Assembly: GCA_022385805.1 (NCBI GenBank)
Contig: MU277689.1
Location: 186,001 to 250,000 of the forward strand
DNA length: 64,000 nt
Direction: 5' to 3'
Source of the DNA: Pilatotrama ljubarskyi
Lineage: Eukaryota; Basidiomycota; Agaricomycetes; Polyporales; Polyporaceae
The stretch's first letter is position 1; each line of letters opens with the position of its first letter. Shown here in pieces: positions 24,671-36,940 of the stretch. A program made the translations under genes and the position numbers. Below the pieces are notes generated by a model. It had not been told where the DNA came from, did not search any database, and saw nothing but the letters and a program-made list of their open reading frames with translations.

Positions 24671-27600
24671 ATGTCTGCACCCAAGAAGCCATCTGGCGGC
24701 CGCCCTCTTCCGCGACGCCTTTTCTCCTTAGAGTCGCTCAAGAAGCAGCGTACCAGCTCCGAATCAGACACCGCCTCAGTAGCGAGCGGCACCTCACACT
24801 GGAGGGGACGGTCGAATGGCTCCTCCAACCTCTTGAGCCTGGCCGAGAAGATCGAAGACGGTCTTGATCCCTTTGGCGATATACCGAACGATGTCTGGAC
24901 AGAGAAGGGCCTCGTACAGTCTCCGGAATCCGAAGACCCACCCTTGCATTCTGGAGAGGTGACCCCGAAGGCTAAGTCTCGCCCCACCCGGGCTAACGTA
25001 CCTCCCCTCGATCTCAGCTCTACCTTGAGTACTCCGGCGACGGACTCGAGCGTCCCTCTGTCGCCCTCGCGCCGCCGCTGGGATACTATTCGGTCACATG
25101 TTTTACCCTCGTCGAGTTCAACGCGCTCCGCGACCCCACCGCCAATACCTACACCTCCCCCGGATGGCGCGCAGGGATCAGCGACGCCGCGCCCATCGAC
25201 TCCTCGTGGGTATCGGTTTGGGCAGAAGCGCTCCATGCGACATGTCGTCGACCAGGCGCGCGGCGTCGCGCATGACGAGACCCGCCGCCTGACGGAGGAG
25301 ATACGCAAGGCATGCCTCGCAGTGCGTTTTGGAGAGCTTCCGACTCGCACGAAGGCAGACCGGGAGCCCGTAACACAGAACACCATTGGGTCGACACTCC
25401 ATCTGCCTTTCCTCGCTTCTGCGAGTTCGTCGGTAAACGTTGCGGAGGGCGGAGCCAAGGGGCACGCGAGGCAAGCTACGGGAGGAGGCCTGAAGCGACC
25501 GCAGAGCGTCATGTCGCTGAACGGTGGTTCACGCGCAGCACCCACGATCACGCATATAGCGAGAGCTCTCACGTCCTCGACGTCGGTGAACCGGCCACCG
25601 ACGCTTCCATGCGAGACACAGGTGCTCGCTGCCTTGCTCATACCGTTTGTTGGACCAGCCTACAGCCCTCAAGTAGGCACCGAGCAGAAGCTGGCCGCTG
25701 AGACATTCGAGTATGTGATCAGGACGTGGAAGTCCGCATCGAACGAGGTTTGTCGCTCTGATTCTGTGCTTCTCGAATACTCTCTCATGTGTGGCCCCGT
25801 AGGCGGAGCTGGACCGCTGCATATGGTGCTGTAAAGCAGCCTCTGTGCATTCTACATCACGTGGGCGCGTCCTCAGCACCCTGTCCGCCCTGCTCTTCTC
25901 CAGCGAAAGGACTTTCAGCGTCGAGACCCCAGCAATCCTCCAGACTCTCCTCCAGTCGCTCTTCTCGCTGCTAGGGATCCTGAGATCCTCCCCGGACACG
26001 GTAAAGGAGGCTGAGTCCGTAGCTAGCTACATTGCTGCGATCAAGAGGGGAGAGAGCGGTACTCCCCTGCCACAGGCACTCGAGAAGGAGTACGGAGTGC
26101 GGTACAAGGGAGACAGCGACGAGATGATCAGAGAGATCATTGTTGCTGAAAGCGCCATAGGATGCTTGGAGGTCGGCTCGGAGTCCTCTAGAAGATGGAC
26201 TCTGCATCATTTGGTCGAGGTTCGCAGGCACTGACGAGATCTCGCGAATATACTGACTGACCAATACGCAGGAGTACTGGTCATCTCCCAACTCGCTGGC
26301 CGCGCTCACGCCGCTGCTCACCACCATGAACTGGCGAAAGTTGACGTCTTTCATCACCTCATCCATCTCCGTCCTCTCGTCAGCCCTTCCCAACGCGCGA
26401 ACCGCGGTCGAAGACGCGGACATGATCATCCACCTTCTGCGTACGCGCATCCTGCCCGAGGTCGAAGCAATGCAGGACGACGCATTCGCCATCGTCGGCG
26501 AGATTCGCAGCAGCGTTGTCCGCCTCGTCTTAGAGCTGCTTTGCGTGCGGGGCTGCCGCGACCGCGACTACCTGATGGTGTACTTCTGCCATTGGTTCCA
26601 AGAGGGCGCGTCGTGGAAGCATAGCGTGGAGAAGTCGTTGCAGGATTTTGTGAGTCGAGACGCGACTGTTTCAAGCGCCCCCGCTCATGAAGAGCCGCAT
26701 CAGACTGCATCCACAGATTGGCCTATCATACTGCGCGTTCTTCCGGCACTCGTTGAGGAGCTCCCAGTAGACATCCGGACATCTCTGGTCCCTCAGCTCT
26801 TGTCTCCGCTCACGGACGTGAGCCTCTCTTCCTCTTCGTTCCTTTGTCATCGCAGTATTGACAATCGTCAAGCGACTCGTAGCAGATCCGCCCGAGCTAC
26901 CCTGCGCGCCTCTCTCCGACTTCCTAGAGTCCGTCGCGCTCAGCTGCCCGAAGGCGTTCTTCAAGCCCGTCTTTACCTGCGCTGCGTCAATGAAGGACCT
27001 GACGATCGCCAACCAGCTCTGCGCGTTATACGCAGTCGCACGAGTCTACCCTGCGCTGTGGACACACGACCCGGAGATGATGTCCGTGGCCCTCATGACC
27101 GATCCGACAGCACGGGCGGCATCATCGGCGCAAGGCGGGACGCAGACGAAGGGGAAGGCGCGATATGGGCAACTGGTCTTGATGGTCGAGTTGATACAGC
27201 ATCTCAGACACGTTAGGCAGGTCAAGGACCCGGCCGTGGTGAGTGCATCACGCGGCCTAGCACGGGGCATGGACTAATGACTTACGCATAGCTCGCGACA
27301 GCAGCGAAGTTTACGATGTCATTGGAGACGCGCATAGGGGTGTTACTTTCGGCCAAGGTATGCATGATATTCAAGCAAGCGTAGGCGTAGCCAAAGACTC
27401 AGGCTTGACTGCAGGAACAGCATATAACCATTCCCCCGTCGCAACGACTCCTCTTCAGCGCTCTCTTCCGCGAGTGTAGGCTGCTGACGCGGTCTCTGAA
27501 ACCGTAAGTGTTACCGACATCACCATTTAACTGAAAGCTCATGTTGTGGTTCGTTAGAGCAACGTGGCTGCCGTTGGTCGTCAACTGGACCTCTTCATAC

Positions 27601-30600
27601 TCGTTTCACCGCGACGCGGATCCAGATGAGGAACTGGACGAAGAAGAGGTTCTCGCGACTCTTCGGAAAATTGAAGCGCTGTATGAGCAAGCCAAAGCCG
27701 GTTTTGGCGGCGGAGGTAAGGTGAGAGACACCGAACACAAGTATGTGTGTACGCTGTCCAACACTCATGGCTTGGTAGCGAAGGACAACCGTGGTTGCCT
27801 CATCTACCTCTGAAACCCATCCGCGGAGGACCTCCAAAGGCACAGAGGACGAATCAAAGGAAGTGTTCGGCGATCGACTCGCCATGCTGCGCAGTTTTCG
27901 AGAGAGGGAGAAGAGTACTGGGCTTGAGCTCCTTGTCACTGTCTCCGGTTTGCTCGCTCCCAACGACTACCTGCGAATGGCGCCGATTCTGTGGTACAGA
28001 CACTTGGACGACCCCGCTACTCATGTCATTGCTCCGGTATGTTGCAGCTTCCCTGCCCCCACTTCATGTTTCTGATCGTGGAGCAGACGTGCTTCCTGGT
28101 GATGCAATGCGCTGAGAAGATTCCAGACGACTTTACAGGACTCGTGAATGATGACTTGACCAAGTGGGTACATCATAGACTGCCGGTTGACCCTTGTCCG
28201 ACTACTGACCTGGATCCCCCAGTCCGGATGCATCGGTGCGACGCAAAGCGATCGAGCGAGTGGCCACCATCTCCAGTTGGCGGTTCCAGCTCATGTCCCA
28301 GGAAGTCCTCCTGGACAGGACGTACAGGCGACCGTTCAAGCTCACGCGACCACCCATCCTCTTCGTTCCTACAGATATTGGTACAAGTCTCTTTGAGATC
28401 GAGGAGGACCCGAACGACTTCAAAGACAGCAAGGGTCATGTCTTGCCTCTGGAGCTTCGTCGGCGATTGTCGGAGGTCGGATGGGCAGAGGAACGGGGTG
28501 AAATGGACCCGAAGACTCTGTGGATCAAGACGCCAGTGGCGAGGCTGCCTACCCAGCAGTTGGACATTCTGAGCACGAGCGCTGAGGGTGACGGAGGACC
28601 GCTCGAGTCCCCGAGTCCCAGCCCCAGCCCGGAACCGTCGCCCACGAGGTCGTCTCCCAGGGAATCACCTCTCGGGAGGAGGGATTCCACCGCGAGCAGC
28701 CATTCCCGGGCAAAGCGCCGACCTGTTTTCGTCGCCACCATGGTTGCTTTGTTCCCGCGGCTCTCCGCAATGGTGAAGGATCACGACTTCGTCGTCGCCA
28801 GCACTGCAAGGAACCTCATACTGGACCTTATGCGCGATGACCCCACACTCCTCTCCCGTTCAGTCTTCCATAACATCTCCGGTGACAGTACCAGCCTTAC
28901 ATCCGCTGTGTCAACGCTGCGGAATTTCCTTCACTGCGAGTTTGTTTTACCGCCGGGAATGGCCCACCACATCCTCAACCACTTGGCTGGCTTCCTGAAA
29001 TCTTCCATGCGACATACAGAGGCTCTGAATCCCCTGCAGAGCTATGGTTACACCGCCCCTGTGATTGCCAAACTTGCGCCCCAAGTCAGCAAGATCTCTA
29101 TGCGCGACATCCGACGAGCCAAGGTCGACATGTTGTTCATCCCCTCCGGCTCACTCTGGTGGAATGAGACGGCTCCCTCTGGACCCATGTTCCCGCGGAG
29201 GCTCGAGGCGTCGCACAATCCATTTGAGATAGTTCCGGCTCCCGTAGTCTGGGTGACCATGGTTCGCACTGCCCAGAACATGCTGCTGCTGAACATGCTT
29301 CGTCGTAACGCACAGGACGTCAAGGTTGTTCGCAAGAACCTCACCACACTCGCACTCCCTCTGGATTTCGACGAATATCATCCCGAGCCCATTCCCTTGA
29401 GCGCATACATCCCGACAAAGAGGCCCGCTCGCCCACCTCCGAACGCATCCCTTACCGCTCTGTCATTGACTCTCGTCCGCAGCCATCTACTCTTGCTTCA
29501 TCAGGTCTTTCGATGCACATCGAGACACCTCAATGATCGCGAGGAGTTAGCACTCCTGCTAGACAGCCTTAATCGCATTCTGCTCGCTCATGGCGACGAT
29601 GTTGGAGTCGTCGCCCAAGCTATGCTCAGTCAGTGACAATGGCTGCCGCCTCTCAACTGGAATTATACTGACAATCTCGTAGATTACTTGGTCGCAAGTA
29701 CACGCTTCCGACGCCTCTTCACCTCTGGGGGTGGCTATACCCTGTTCATGCCTGCGGTCATCAAGGTCTATTGCAATGCGGAGTCCCACTCGACCATTCG
29801 CGCGATCATCGAGTTTGCCGTGAACAGATTCTTCGCCCTGCACCAGGAGTCCTTCATCTTCCAGACTTGCGACATCATGTCCAATGTGATCGCCCTTCCT
29901 GGCACGGATGGTCCTGTCATCTGCTACGGCATCTACACCCTGTTTGCCTCGCTAAAGCACAACCCGCAACTCCAGAACGCGGAGGTCGCCGCGCTGAGCG
30001 CGCTTACCAAGATCGAGGAGCAGGAGGCGATCATGGTGACTATCGCGGAGCGTGTCCCCCAAGCCTTTCTTGCTTCGGTCCATCGAGGTACCCAGGGAAA
30101 AGATCAAGTGACTGTCGATGTTCCAGACGAGTTTGACAGCAAACGGCTCGCCCTCGATGACCTCGTGCGGCTTTTCCTGACGGTGATCGCTCACAACCCC
30201 ACTATCCTACGTGCTCAGCAGTTCCTCCGATTCCTCTTGTTCTTGACACCCCACCTCTACCACGCATCCGCCTCTACTCGTACCGTTCTTCGAGACGGGA
30301 TTAGCGCTCTCGGCGCCATCCTGCTCAACAAGGGCACCGCAAAGGCGAAGGGCTCGGAGAGCAATTCCCAAGTCGACGAACTCAGTCCGAATACTCTCTC
30401 ACAAAGCGGCCTCAGCCAAGCTAGCATGTCGCATTCAACCTTCCCAAGCGACCTGCTGGTGATGCGACTAGACTACCTGTCCCTGGTAGTTGCGTACACC
30501 AGAGCCGGGGGACATCTCTCTCCTCTCGCTTCACAACGAGTACTCGAGATTGTTAAGTTCATCTTGAAGGACTCGCGTGCTAGCGTGCCCCGCGTGGCAG

Positions 30601-32426
30601 AGTTCTTGGCGGACTACATGCGGGCAGTACTCATCCGGCCTACCCACCCCGAGCTCAAGGAAACCGTCACCCTCCTTACCGACGTCGCTCCCATCATATC
30701 GTCGTATTCGTCCGAGGTGGATTTCTCTGGCGTCTTTGATGTTGTGGCCGCACTTGCTTCCGACACCGTCTTCGCGAATCAGCCCGCTTTCGCACGTGTG
30801 GTTGTGGGACAATACTGCACAGCGGGCCTCGAGGCTTGCGAGGTGGCCGCATCCGCAAATCTACTCTTCCTCTTGGCCATACGGGGTAGCCTTCTGAATC
30901 TCATAGATCACGCCCTCCTCGTCGTCGGAGCAGACGTAGTAGCTGAGCTGGAGAAGCGAGAGCCAACCTACGAGTTCCTCTCTGGCATCATTCTCCCTCT
31001 GGTCTTGCGCATGAAGACGTCCATTGAGATCGCAACCGACAGCCAATGGGCGGAGAAGTGGCGCCGCGACGTTTATTCGAAGGTGTGGATGCGATTGTTG
31101 GTCTATGTCCTCTCCGTCGTGCAGCGGTCGGAATTCGTGCGCAGCGACCCCTCTCGGACGTCTCTCTCAAGTGTCGAGCGCCGCAAATCCACCGACAGCC
31201 GTACGACGACCTCCACATTCAATCCCAAGCCAGCCATGGCGCTGGCTGTGGCTCTACAAATTCTCAAGGTCATCATCACTCGTGCCGAGCAGGACATCTC
31301 AGCGACCCTCCCTGGAATCTGGGGCCAGATCGGAGCTGTTCTGCGGGATATACTGGCTGACGGCAACGCATCATTTGCCGTACCCTCACGAAGTGGTTAC
31401 TCTGAGCCGCCCTCGCCAACACATTCTCCCAAGACCGCGCATTTCAACGTCCCGGAGCGCGATGACAATCCCTTCCTCACGCCGTCGCTGACGCCTTCGT
31501 TCGCCGCATCTCGTACACAGAAACGGCCGCGCATCCTCGACTACATGACTTGGTCCCTCATAGAGTGGCTCTGTTTGCGCAGGAACCCTCTTGCATTGCA
31601 AATGCGTGTCTTCATCCAAGAGAAGGTCGCATCTCTGCACCAAGAGCTCTCGTCCGCCGGCGGAGGTGGAGGCGGGGGCGGCGTTAGTCCCAGCTACAAT
31701 ACCGGCTTCATCAGCAGCCCTCGTCCGCGCAGCCGCCCCGTCTCGAACATGTTCTCCAAGCCACGACGTTCCTTCCTCGTTGCCGACTCTGCCGCGTCCA
31801 CCCCGCGCAGCTCCACCCTCTTCACGAACTCCGTCTCGCTCCCCACATTCGACGACTTCGGCGTCCAGTCCTCCACGCCGCGCCGGGGAGTCTCGGACGA
31901 CGGTGGTGGGCTGCGACAAGCCGGGTACACGCTCATGCCGAGTCCACTCACCCCCTCCCGGCGCGCGGCGCGCGACTCTGGGCCGAAGATCGTGCACCTC
32001 GGACCCGTGCGCCCCATCTCGCCCCTCGGGGACTCCAACGCGCGCCGCTCGACCTCCCCGAGCGGGCGGCGGAGCGGGCTCGGGGCCTCCCGCACCGCTC
32101 TGGGCCTCGCGCGCGAGATGCTCGTCGAGTCCCCGATCCTGGTGCGCATGACGTATCGGCGGATACGCATCGCGCAGGCGATGCTAGGTTATCCGGCGCT
32201 GCCGCTCGCTGCGGCGTCGTCGATGGACTCTGGGTCAGGGGAGCTGGGCGAGGGTCCTGTGCCGGAGGGGCTGGTGCGCGCGTGGTCGAGGGCGGAGGCG
32301 CTGGAGGCGCTGATACAAGAGACGAAGGATCTGATCGAGGAATGGCGGGAGGACGAGGACTTGGGCGTCGGAGAGGACAGCGGGATCATGGTAGATGTGG
32401 AGGAGCCCCTTAGTGGGCAGCCGTAA
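24671..32426 (+). CDS. Very large UNC80-like HEAT/armadillo-type protein (2402 residues)
   Basis: Eleven exons: 24671-25747, 25803-26219, 26272-26817, 26873-27238, 27292-27357, 27415-27503, 27558-27720, 27779-28036, 28087-28163, 28223-29628 and 29683-32426, all phase-consistent. The first 290 residues and the tail after about residue 2050 are Ser/Pro-rich and disordered-looking. The middle is almost all helical, with repeated leucine-rich pairs, for example PAILQTLLQSLFSLLGIL, LVRLVLELLCVRGC, LLVTVSGLLAPNDYLRMAPI, and the conserved STRFRRLFTSGGGYTLFMPA and AIIEFAVNRFFALHQESF. This suits a HEAT-repeat scaffold. The best family match I can name from memory is the UNC80 group, whose animal members are subunits of the NALCN cation-channel complex. 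That assignment is not verified. The acceptor at 26872 is ambiguous: an AG 17 bases earlier breaks the frame. Confidence 0.8.
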
Positions 32427-32837
32427 CGCATCTGGGGTGGTTATCGTAGAATACCAGCAGACCTGTGTCGGAGCATCTCACTTGCTATCGTTGCTGTACT
32501 GTGCATAAGTACTGTAGAACACGTTCGTGATCATGATATATAGCCACCTCGTATCCGGATCATTATCATGTAGGAAACCACGAGCGAACGTTGGTGACGA
32601 GTCAGACCTGGTATATATAATAGGTACTGCAGGGGGTGACAGTTCGCCATAGCACAGGACGTCCAGGGTCCCGGGTCCGTGATACAACAGATAACGACGA
32701 CAGCTGCGCACAACAGCGGCGACAGCGATCGAGGCCGTACATTATGTTCCTAACATCCAAACCAGTGAAGTACTTAGATCCCAAACCCAAGCGAAAATAT
32801 GCATCTGTTCGGCGGCTCAGTGGTGGCTGGGCAGCGC
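32427..32837. other. Convergent 3' flanks, no gene seen
   Basis: Tail-to-tail spacer between the UNC80-like gene (+) and the GH16 gene (-). AT-richer than its neighbours. No conserved frame was recognised. Confidence 0.5.
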
Positions 32838-35458
32838 TCAAACGAGCACGGCGCCAAGCGCCATTGCCGCGCCCGCCACGAGCGCGCCCCACACACCATG
32901 CCCACCGAGGGCCGCGAACGCGCGGAAGGACGCCGCGCCCGAAGTGACCGTCGTCTTGTTTGTGACGTCGACCTCGGGGGTGAACGCGGACGTGTTCTTG
33001 CCGTACACGTACGACTGCGCATTCGCGGGGTTCGTCGAGGCGTCGGCGCACTGGACCGATACGGAGGAGACGAGCGCATAGAAGTGGCCCGCGGCCTTGT
33101 AGTCCGGGTCGTCCCAGTTGATCATACCGCCCGCCCACTCGACCGTGCCGGCCGCGGAGCTCGGGATGCCGGCGGGCCAGAGGCTGCAAGGAGGGCGCGC
33201 ACGCGCGTCCGTTTGAGAGCGAGAGGGGAGAATGAGGAGGACGCAGCGTACCTGAGCTCGATGCGAGAGGGCGTGCTGGGGTATCTGCTGATGCCGTCCG
33301 AGCCAGTGACGTCGGAGCGCTTGAGCGTACGCACGACCTGGCCGTCGATGAGCCACGTGAGGGTATCCTGCTGCCAGTCAATCTGCGCAAAGCCTCGTTC
33401 AGCTTCCTCTGCGGAACCAGAGCGACAGCGAAGAGGGAAGAAGAACGTACGGTATAGTCGTGGTAGTTGCTGAACGTGTCGGTCAGGTTGCCGTGCACCT
33501 TGCCGTCCGTCTGCTGGGCTGCAAGGAACCGCGAGTTCAACGCGCTGCACCGTGATGGGAGCAGAGCGGCGTGAAAGACGTACGAACGAAGCCCTGCCAG
33601 AAGAAATTGGACTGGCCCTGGGTGGTCTGGTTCCCGGGGAACTCCCAGTCGATCTCGTCCTTGATGTCAGACATCGTGATGAACGCGGTCACCACACCGC
33701 CCCAGCGGCCCGTCTTGACTATATGCGCGCCATACTCTCAGTACGCCTTCCAGAGAGACGGAGAACGGAAGCGAACGTACGCCTAGCGGTAATCGTGCCG
33801 TAGTGAACGTAGCGCGTCGAGCTGAGGCGCGTGCCGCCGTTGTCCTGAGTGAGGATCATGCCGAGCTCGCCGGCGGTGCTGTTGATGATGCTGCCCTGGT
33901 TGACGACCCAGTCGTACTTGGTCGCGTTGCCATCGAAGTACGTCGCGTTCGAGAGGATGCGCGAGAAGTCGGTGAAGGTGTGCTGGAGGGGGAGGGCGTG
34001 CGTCAGCGAGTTTGCTTCACGGCTTCATGGAGCCCTGAGTGGTGCAGTCGAGCGGAAAGGGAACCGTGATGCTTTGGACAGGGTATATGCGCCTTACAAG
34101 GCGGTCCCATGTACGGTAAGCCGACCAAAAGGCTTTCAAGGTGCTCCAGCTCTGGGCTGCGGGCAAGCAAGGCACTCTGGTGTCTGGCCGACTTGAGAAG
34201 CATACGAAGAAAACGCGCCCGCGAACAGAGTGGCCAAGCCGCGTCGCATTGTACGCTTCACGACAGGCGTAGCCAGATATGTGATCCCCGCACAGAACCT
34301 GGGTGTATGGAAACCTGCTCCGGTGTTGCTCCGGTGTGGGTAAAAGTGGTGGAAAAGGCTCAGCAAAGGCTCGGAAAAGGCATCCAAAGGAAACCTTTCC
34401 GGCGACCTTTACCAGGAATCCCGGACTCAAGATGAGGATTCCACCCTGGCGCCCTTCTCAGTGACTTTTTGCGGGCCGCGAACATGGCAAATCCTGTTGT
34501 GCTTCGTCACATGGCATGCATGAGCCTCCCGATACGCTTCTACAAGCTTCCGCAAAGCCACGGCGCGACGACTTCTCGACAGTCTGAGACCGCTCTCGGC
34601 TACACGAGACATGCGCGCGTGCACCTCGCATGTCGCAGGTTACCGTTCAGTGCGACACTCGAAGGAGGTTCCGGTGTGCGGCGTATGCTCTCCTGGCATG
34701 TTTGGCCGGCTTGTTTCAGCGATGCACGCAGGGCTGAGACTCGGCACTCATGAGCCATCAGCCCCAGACCTCAGGCGGGGAGGCTGAGCAAGCCCATGCG
34801 CCTGAGACTGCACGAGGTGCACGCACGGCAGTGCGCCGCGCGCGGTTGCCCAAAATACAAGCGGTCACGGCGTTGTGAAGACGGAGCGCTGGACGCGTCA
34901 AGGACGGAGCGGGCAGTGTTCCCCGCGCGCGAGCATAGCGCGCAGAGAGCTGAGCAGCGGCAGCCGTGCCGCAGGCATCCTCCGCAGCATCACGATTTCT
35001 CCGGTGTTCTTGGAGACCGCGAGGGATCACGCGGAACGGAACGGACACGTACGTTGGCGTTCTGGCAGACGGGCTCGGGCATGCACGACGTGAGGGTGTT
35101 CGAGGCGAGGGGATTGCAACCGCCCAGGCAGAACTGCACGGAGGTGTCAGCAGCGCGAGCGACCTCGCAGCGGGGATAGAACGTACGCTTCCCGTGCCAC
35201 AGAAACCGAATTCACCTGCGGGTGGTCGAGGATGGTCTTTCAGCCACAAATCCCTGGGTGTGGCTGCACTAGCGTGAACTCACTGCAGCATGGCGCGGAC
35301 GACGGACAGAGCGACGTAGAGTTACTGTCAAGCGGGCGTTGTCAGATCACGTCGAGCGCGACAGCGACAGATGTGTCTGCATACCATTGCTGAGCAGAGA
35401 CGGCGGCGAGAGACGCGAGGATGGAGAGGACGAGGGTGGCGGAGAGCCTGAACGACAT
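32838..35458 (-). CDS. GH16 Crh-type wall transglycosylase, GPI-anchored, with a chitin-binding-like N-terminus
   Basis: Minus-strand exons: 35385-35458, 35284-35324, 35187-35215, 35053-35133, 33781-33982, 33584-33718, 33451-33518, 33252-33382 and 32838-33183, 368 residues. A signal peptide (residues 1-22) is followed by a cysteine-rich module with CCSEFGFCG, the hevein/CBM18 pattern, then FCLGGCNPLASNTLTSC. The GH16 catalytic motif is DEIDWEF, with E164, D166 and E168 as nucleophile, helper and acid/base. WQGFVPQQTDG and YHDYTIDWQ follow. The C-terminus is hydrophobic (ALVAGAAMALGAVLV), as a GPI signal. Crh enzymes join chitin to beta-1,6/1,3-glucan at the plasma membrane and wall. Most introns are short, but exons 4 and 5 are separated by 1070 nt. 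Donor and acceptor there are normal, so the protein should still be made. Confidence 0.9.
33983..35052 (-). other. Oversized intron 4 of the GH16 gene (1070 nt)
   Basis: It separates the cysteine-rich module from the catalytic domain. The donor is GTACGT and the acceptor ends CCTCCAG. The content shows no nested gene. Frames reach only 163 codons (34758-35249 minus, part of it exon shadow) and have no known motif. A purine-rich patch (34350-34400) with repeated AAAGG is the only simple pattern. No clear terminal repeats were found by eye. Confidence 0.6.
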
Positions 35459-35643
35459 GGTGGCGAGACGTAGTAGAGACAGATGCGCTGAGCGAGCGAC
35501 TATATGGGATTCGGAGGTGCAGACCAGCAGCCCAGATGAGAGTCGGAAAGAAAGAGGCGATGCGAGAACAACCCTCGACGGCAACCAAAACATGCATTCC
35601 GGCGTCTTTACCCCGCGTCCAATACATCCAAAAAAGAAAGACT

Positions 35644-35714
35644 TGCATTAAGGGGGAATCGAACCCCCGGCGGGTCGATGGCAACGACCCAGGTTACCAC
35701 TACCCCATTAATGC
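35644..35714 (-). tRNA. tRNA-Gly (anticodon GCC)
   Basis: On the minus strand the 71 nt fold completely. The acceptor stem GCATTAA pairs with TTAATGC and the discriminator is A. The D arm contains GGTAGTGGTAA, the anticodon arm GGGTCG/CGACCC encloses the loop TTGCCAT, and the T arm GGGGG/CCCCC encloses TTCGATT. Anticodon GCC reads GGC/GGT glycine codons. No intron is present. A/B-box elements lie in the D and T arms. It sits 186 nt upstream of the GH16 start codon on the same strand. Confidence 0.97.
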
Positions 35715-36940
35715 CTTGGCGCTAAAGACGCACATGTCCTTCTTCACTACGGCTACCCAAGCCTATTCGATGAGAGATAGTCGACGTTCGGGTGGCCTTC
35801 CTACAGCAGTTATGCCCGGCTCGTTTGGAGATCTCTTCGTCTTCCCCAACTTATAATAAACGAGAGACCCGCAGCAAGTACATGGGGTGCACCCGTAGGC
35901 ACAGACCAGCTTCGCGACCCGCTTGATGCATCTGGCGGTGACAATGCCACCTGCGAAAACGCGGTCGTCGAGATCAGTCGATCGAGCCTCACTAGTCACT
36001 GGCAGCATGCCACTTGCACATCCCGAGCCAAGGAAGCTCAGGACCATGTGCGAAAAGGGTACGTACATGTCGACAACGCCACGCCTACATTTCGACCCGC
36101 TCGTGCAATCGGACGCGGGAGCCTCGCCATATCGACTGTGATGTCGGGTAGGTTCGTGCCAGTGGTCGAGGTGGTAGTACTATACTCGAGTAGATGGGTT
36201 CCTTTGCCAGTGTGTGAGCGTAAGTGGAGCTTCGAGCTCGGCCATATGTGACCCCCACTCAAATCCAAGGCAGCATATATAGATGCGCGGAGTCGGGCGT
36301 TTGCCTCATGACAGTGATACGCTGCGCATGACGCTAGTATGCGCTCCGCTGTACAAACAAATTGGCAGCCGTGGATACTCTGCGGATGCTCGACTGACTG
36401 GAATAGCGATGCAGTGGAGTGAGAAGTTGAATCTCTGTGTCCGTCGCACCAGCTCGACACCCGATAGCTCGCTACGGCGACTACTGCAGGTTCTTCGTTG
36501 GATAGGTTCTCGTAGAATGTACCGCTGCTGAGCACGTACTCCTGAGAGACGAAGACGGGAGCCGGAGGGACCGAGGACTTGGATTGTCGCGCATCACCCA
36601 TGTCACCTGCATGCCCACGATAACTGCAGGTCTGGGCGCGGTGGCTGGCACACTTTGCAGCATCGGGACCTACATTTCTTGCACGCACTATCCGAGGTGG
36701 CCGAACGGGGCTGAAAATGAAGCCATCTAGAGTGGGATGCGGAGCCTCCTACCGTCAAGTTGCCACTTCGTGGTGCTTACGGACGCACCGATCTCGGATG
36801 TCTGGCGCGTTGTGGAGGTAAGGCGGGTCTGAGCGCCTCGCATAGTCAAAGAGGCATTGGAGCACGAGCCTGGGTCGTCTAGCAGAGCAGCGGAGGAATA
36901 CAGCTCCTATCGGTACATCAGCCTCTAAGCAGGCCTCAAG
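35715..36940. other. Intergenic, no gene recognised
   Basis: 1.2 kb between the tRNA gene and the 3' end of the ligase gene. The minus-strand frame 36038-36688 (216 codons) is the longest, without a recognisable motif. Around 36690-36720 a short tRNA-like GGTGGCCGAACGG string occurs but no full tRNA can be folded. Confidence 0.4.

Noticed and set aside
36688..36780. Possible second tRNA (GGTGGCCGAACGG string)
   Set aside because: No matching acceptor stem or T arm with TTCGAAT-type loop could be folded.
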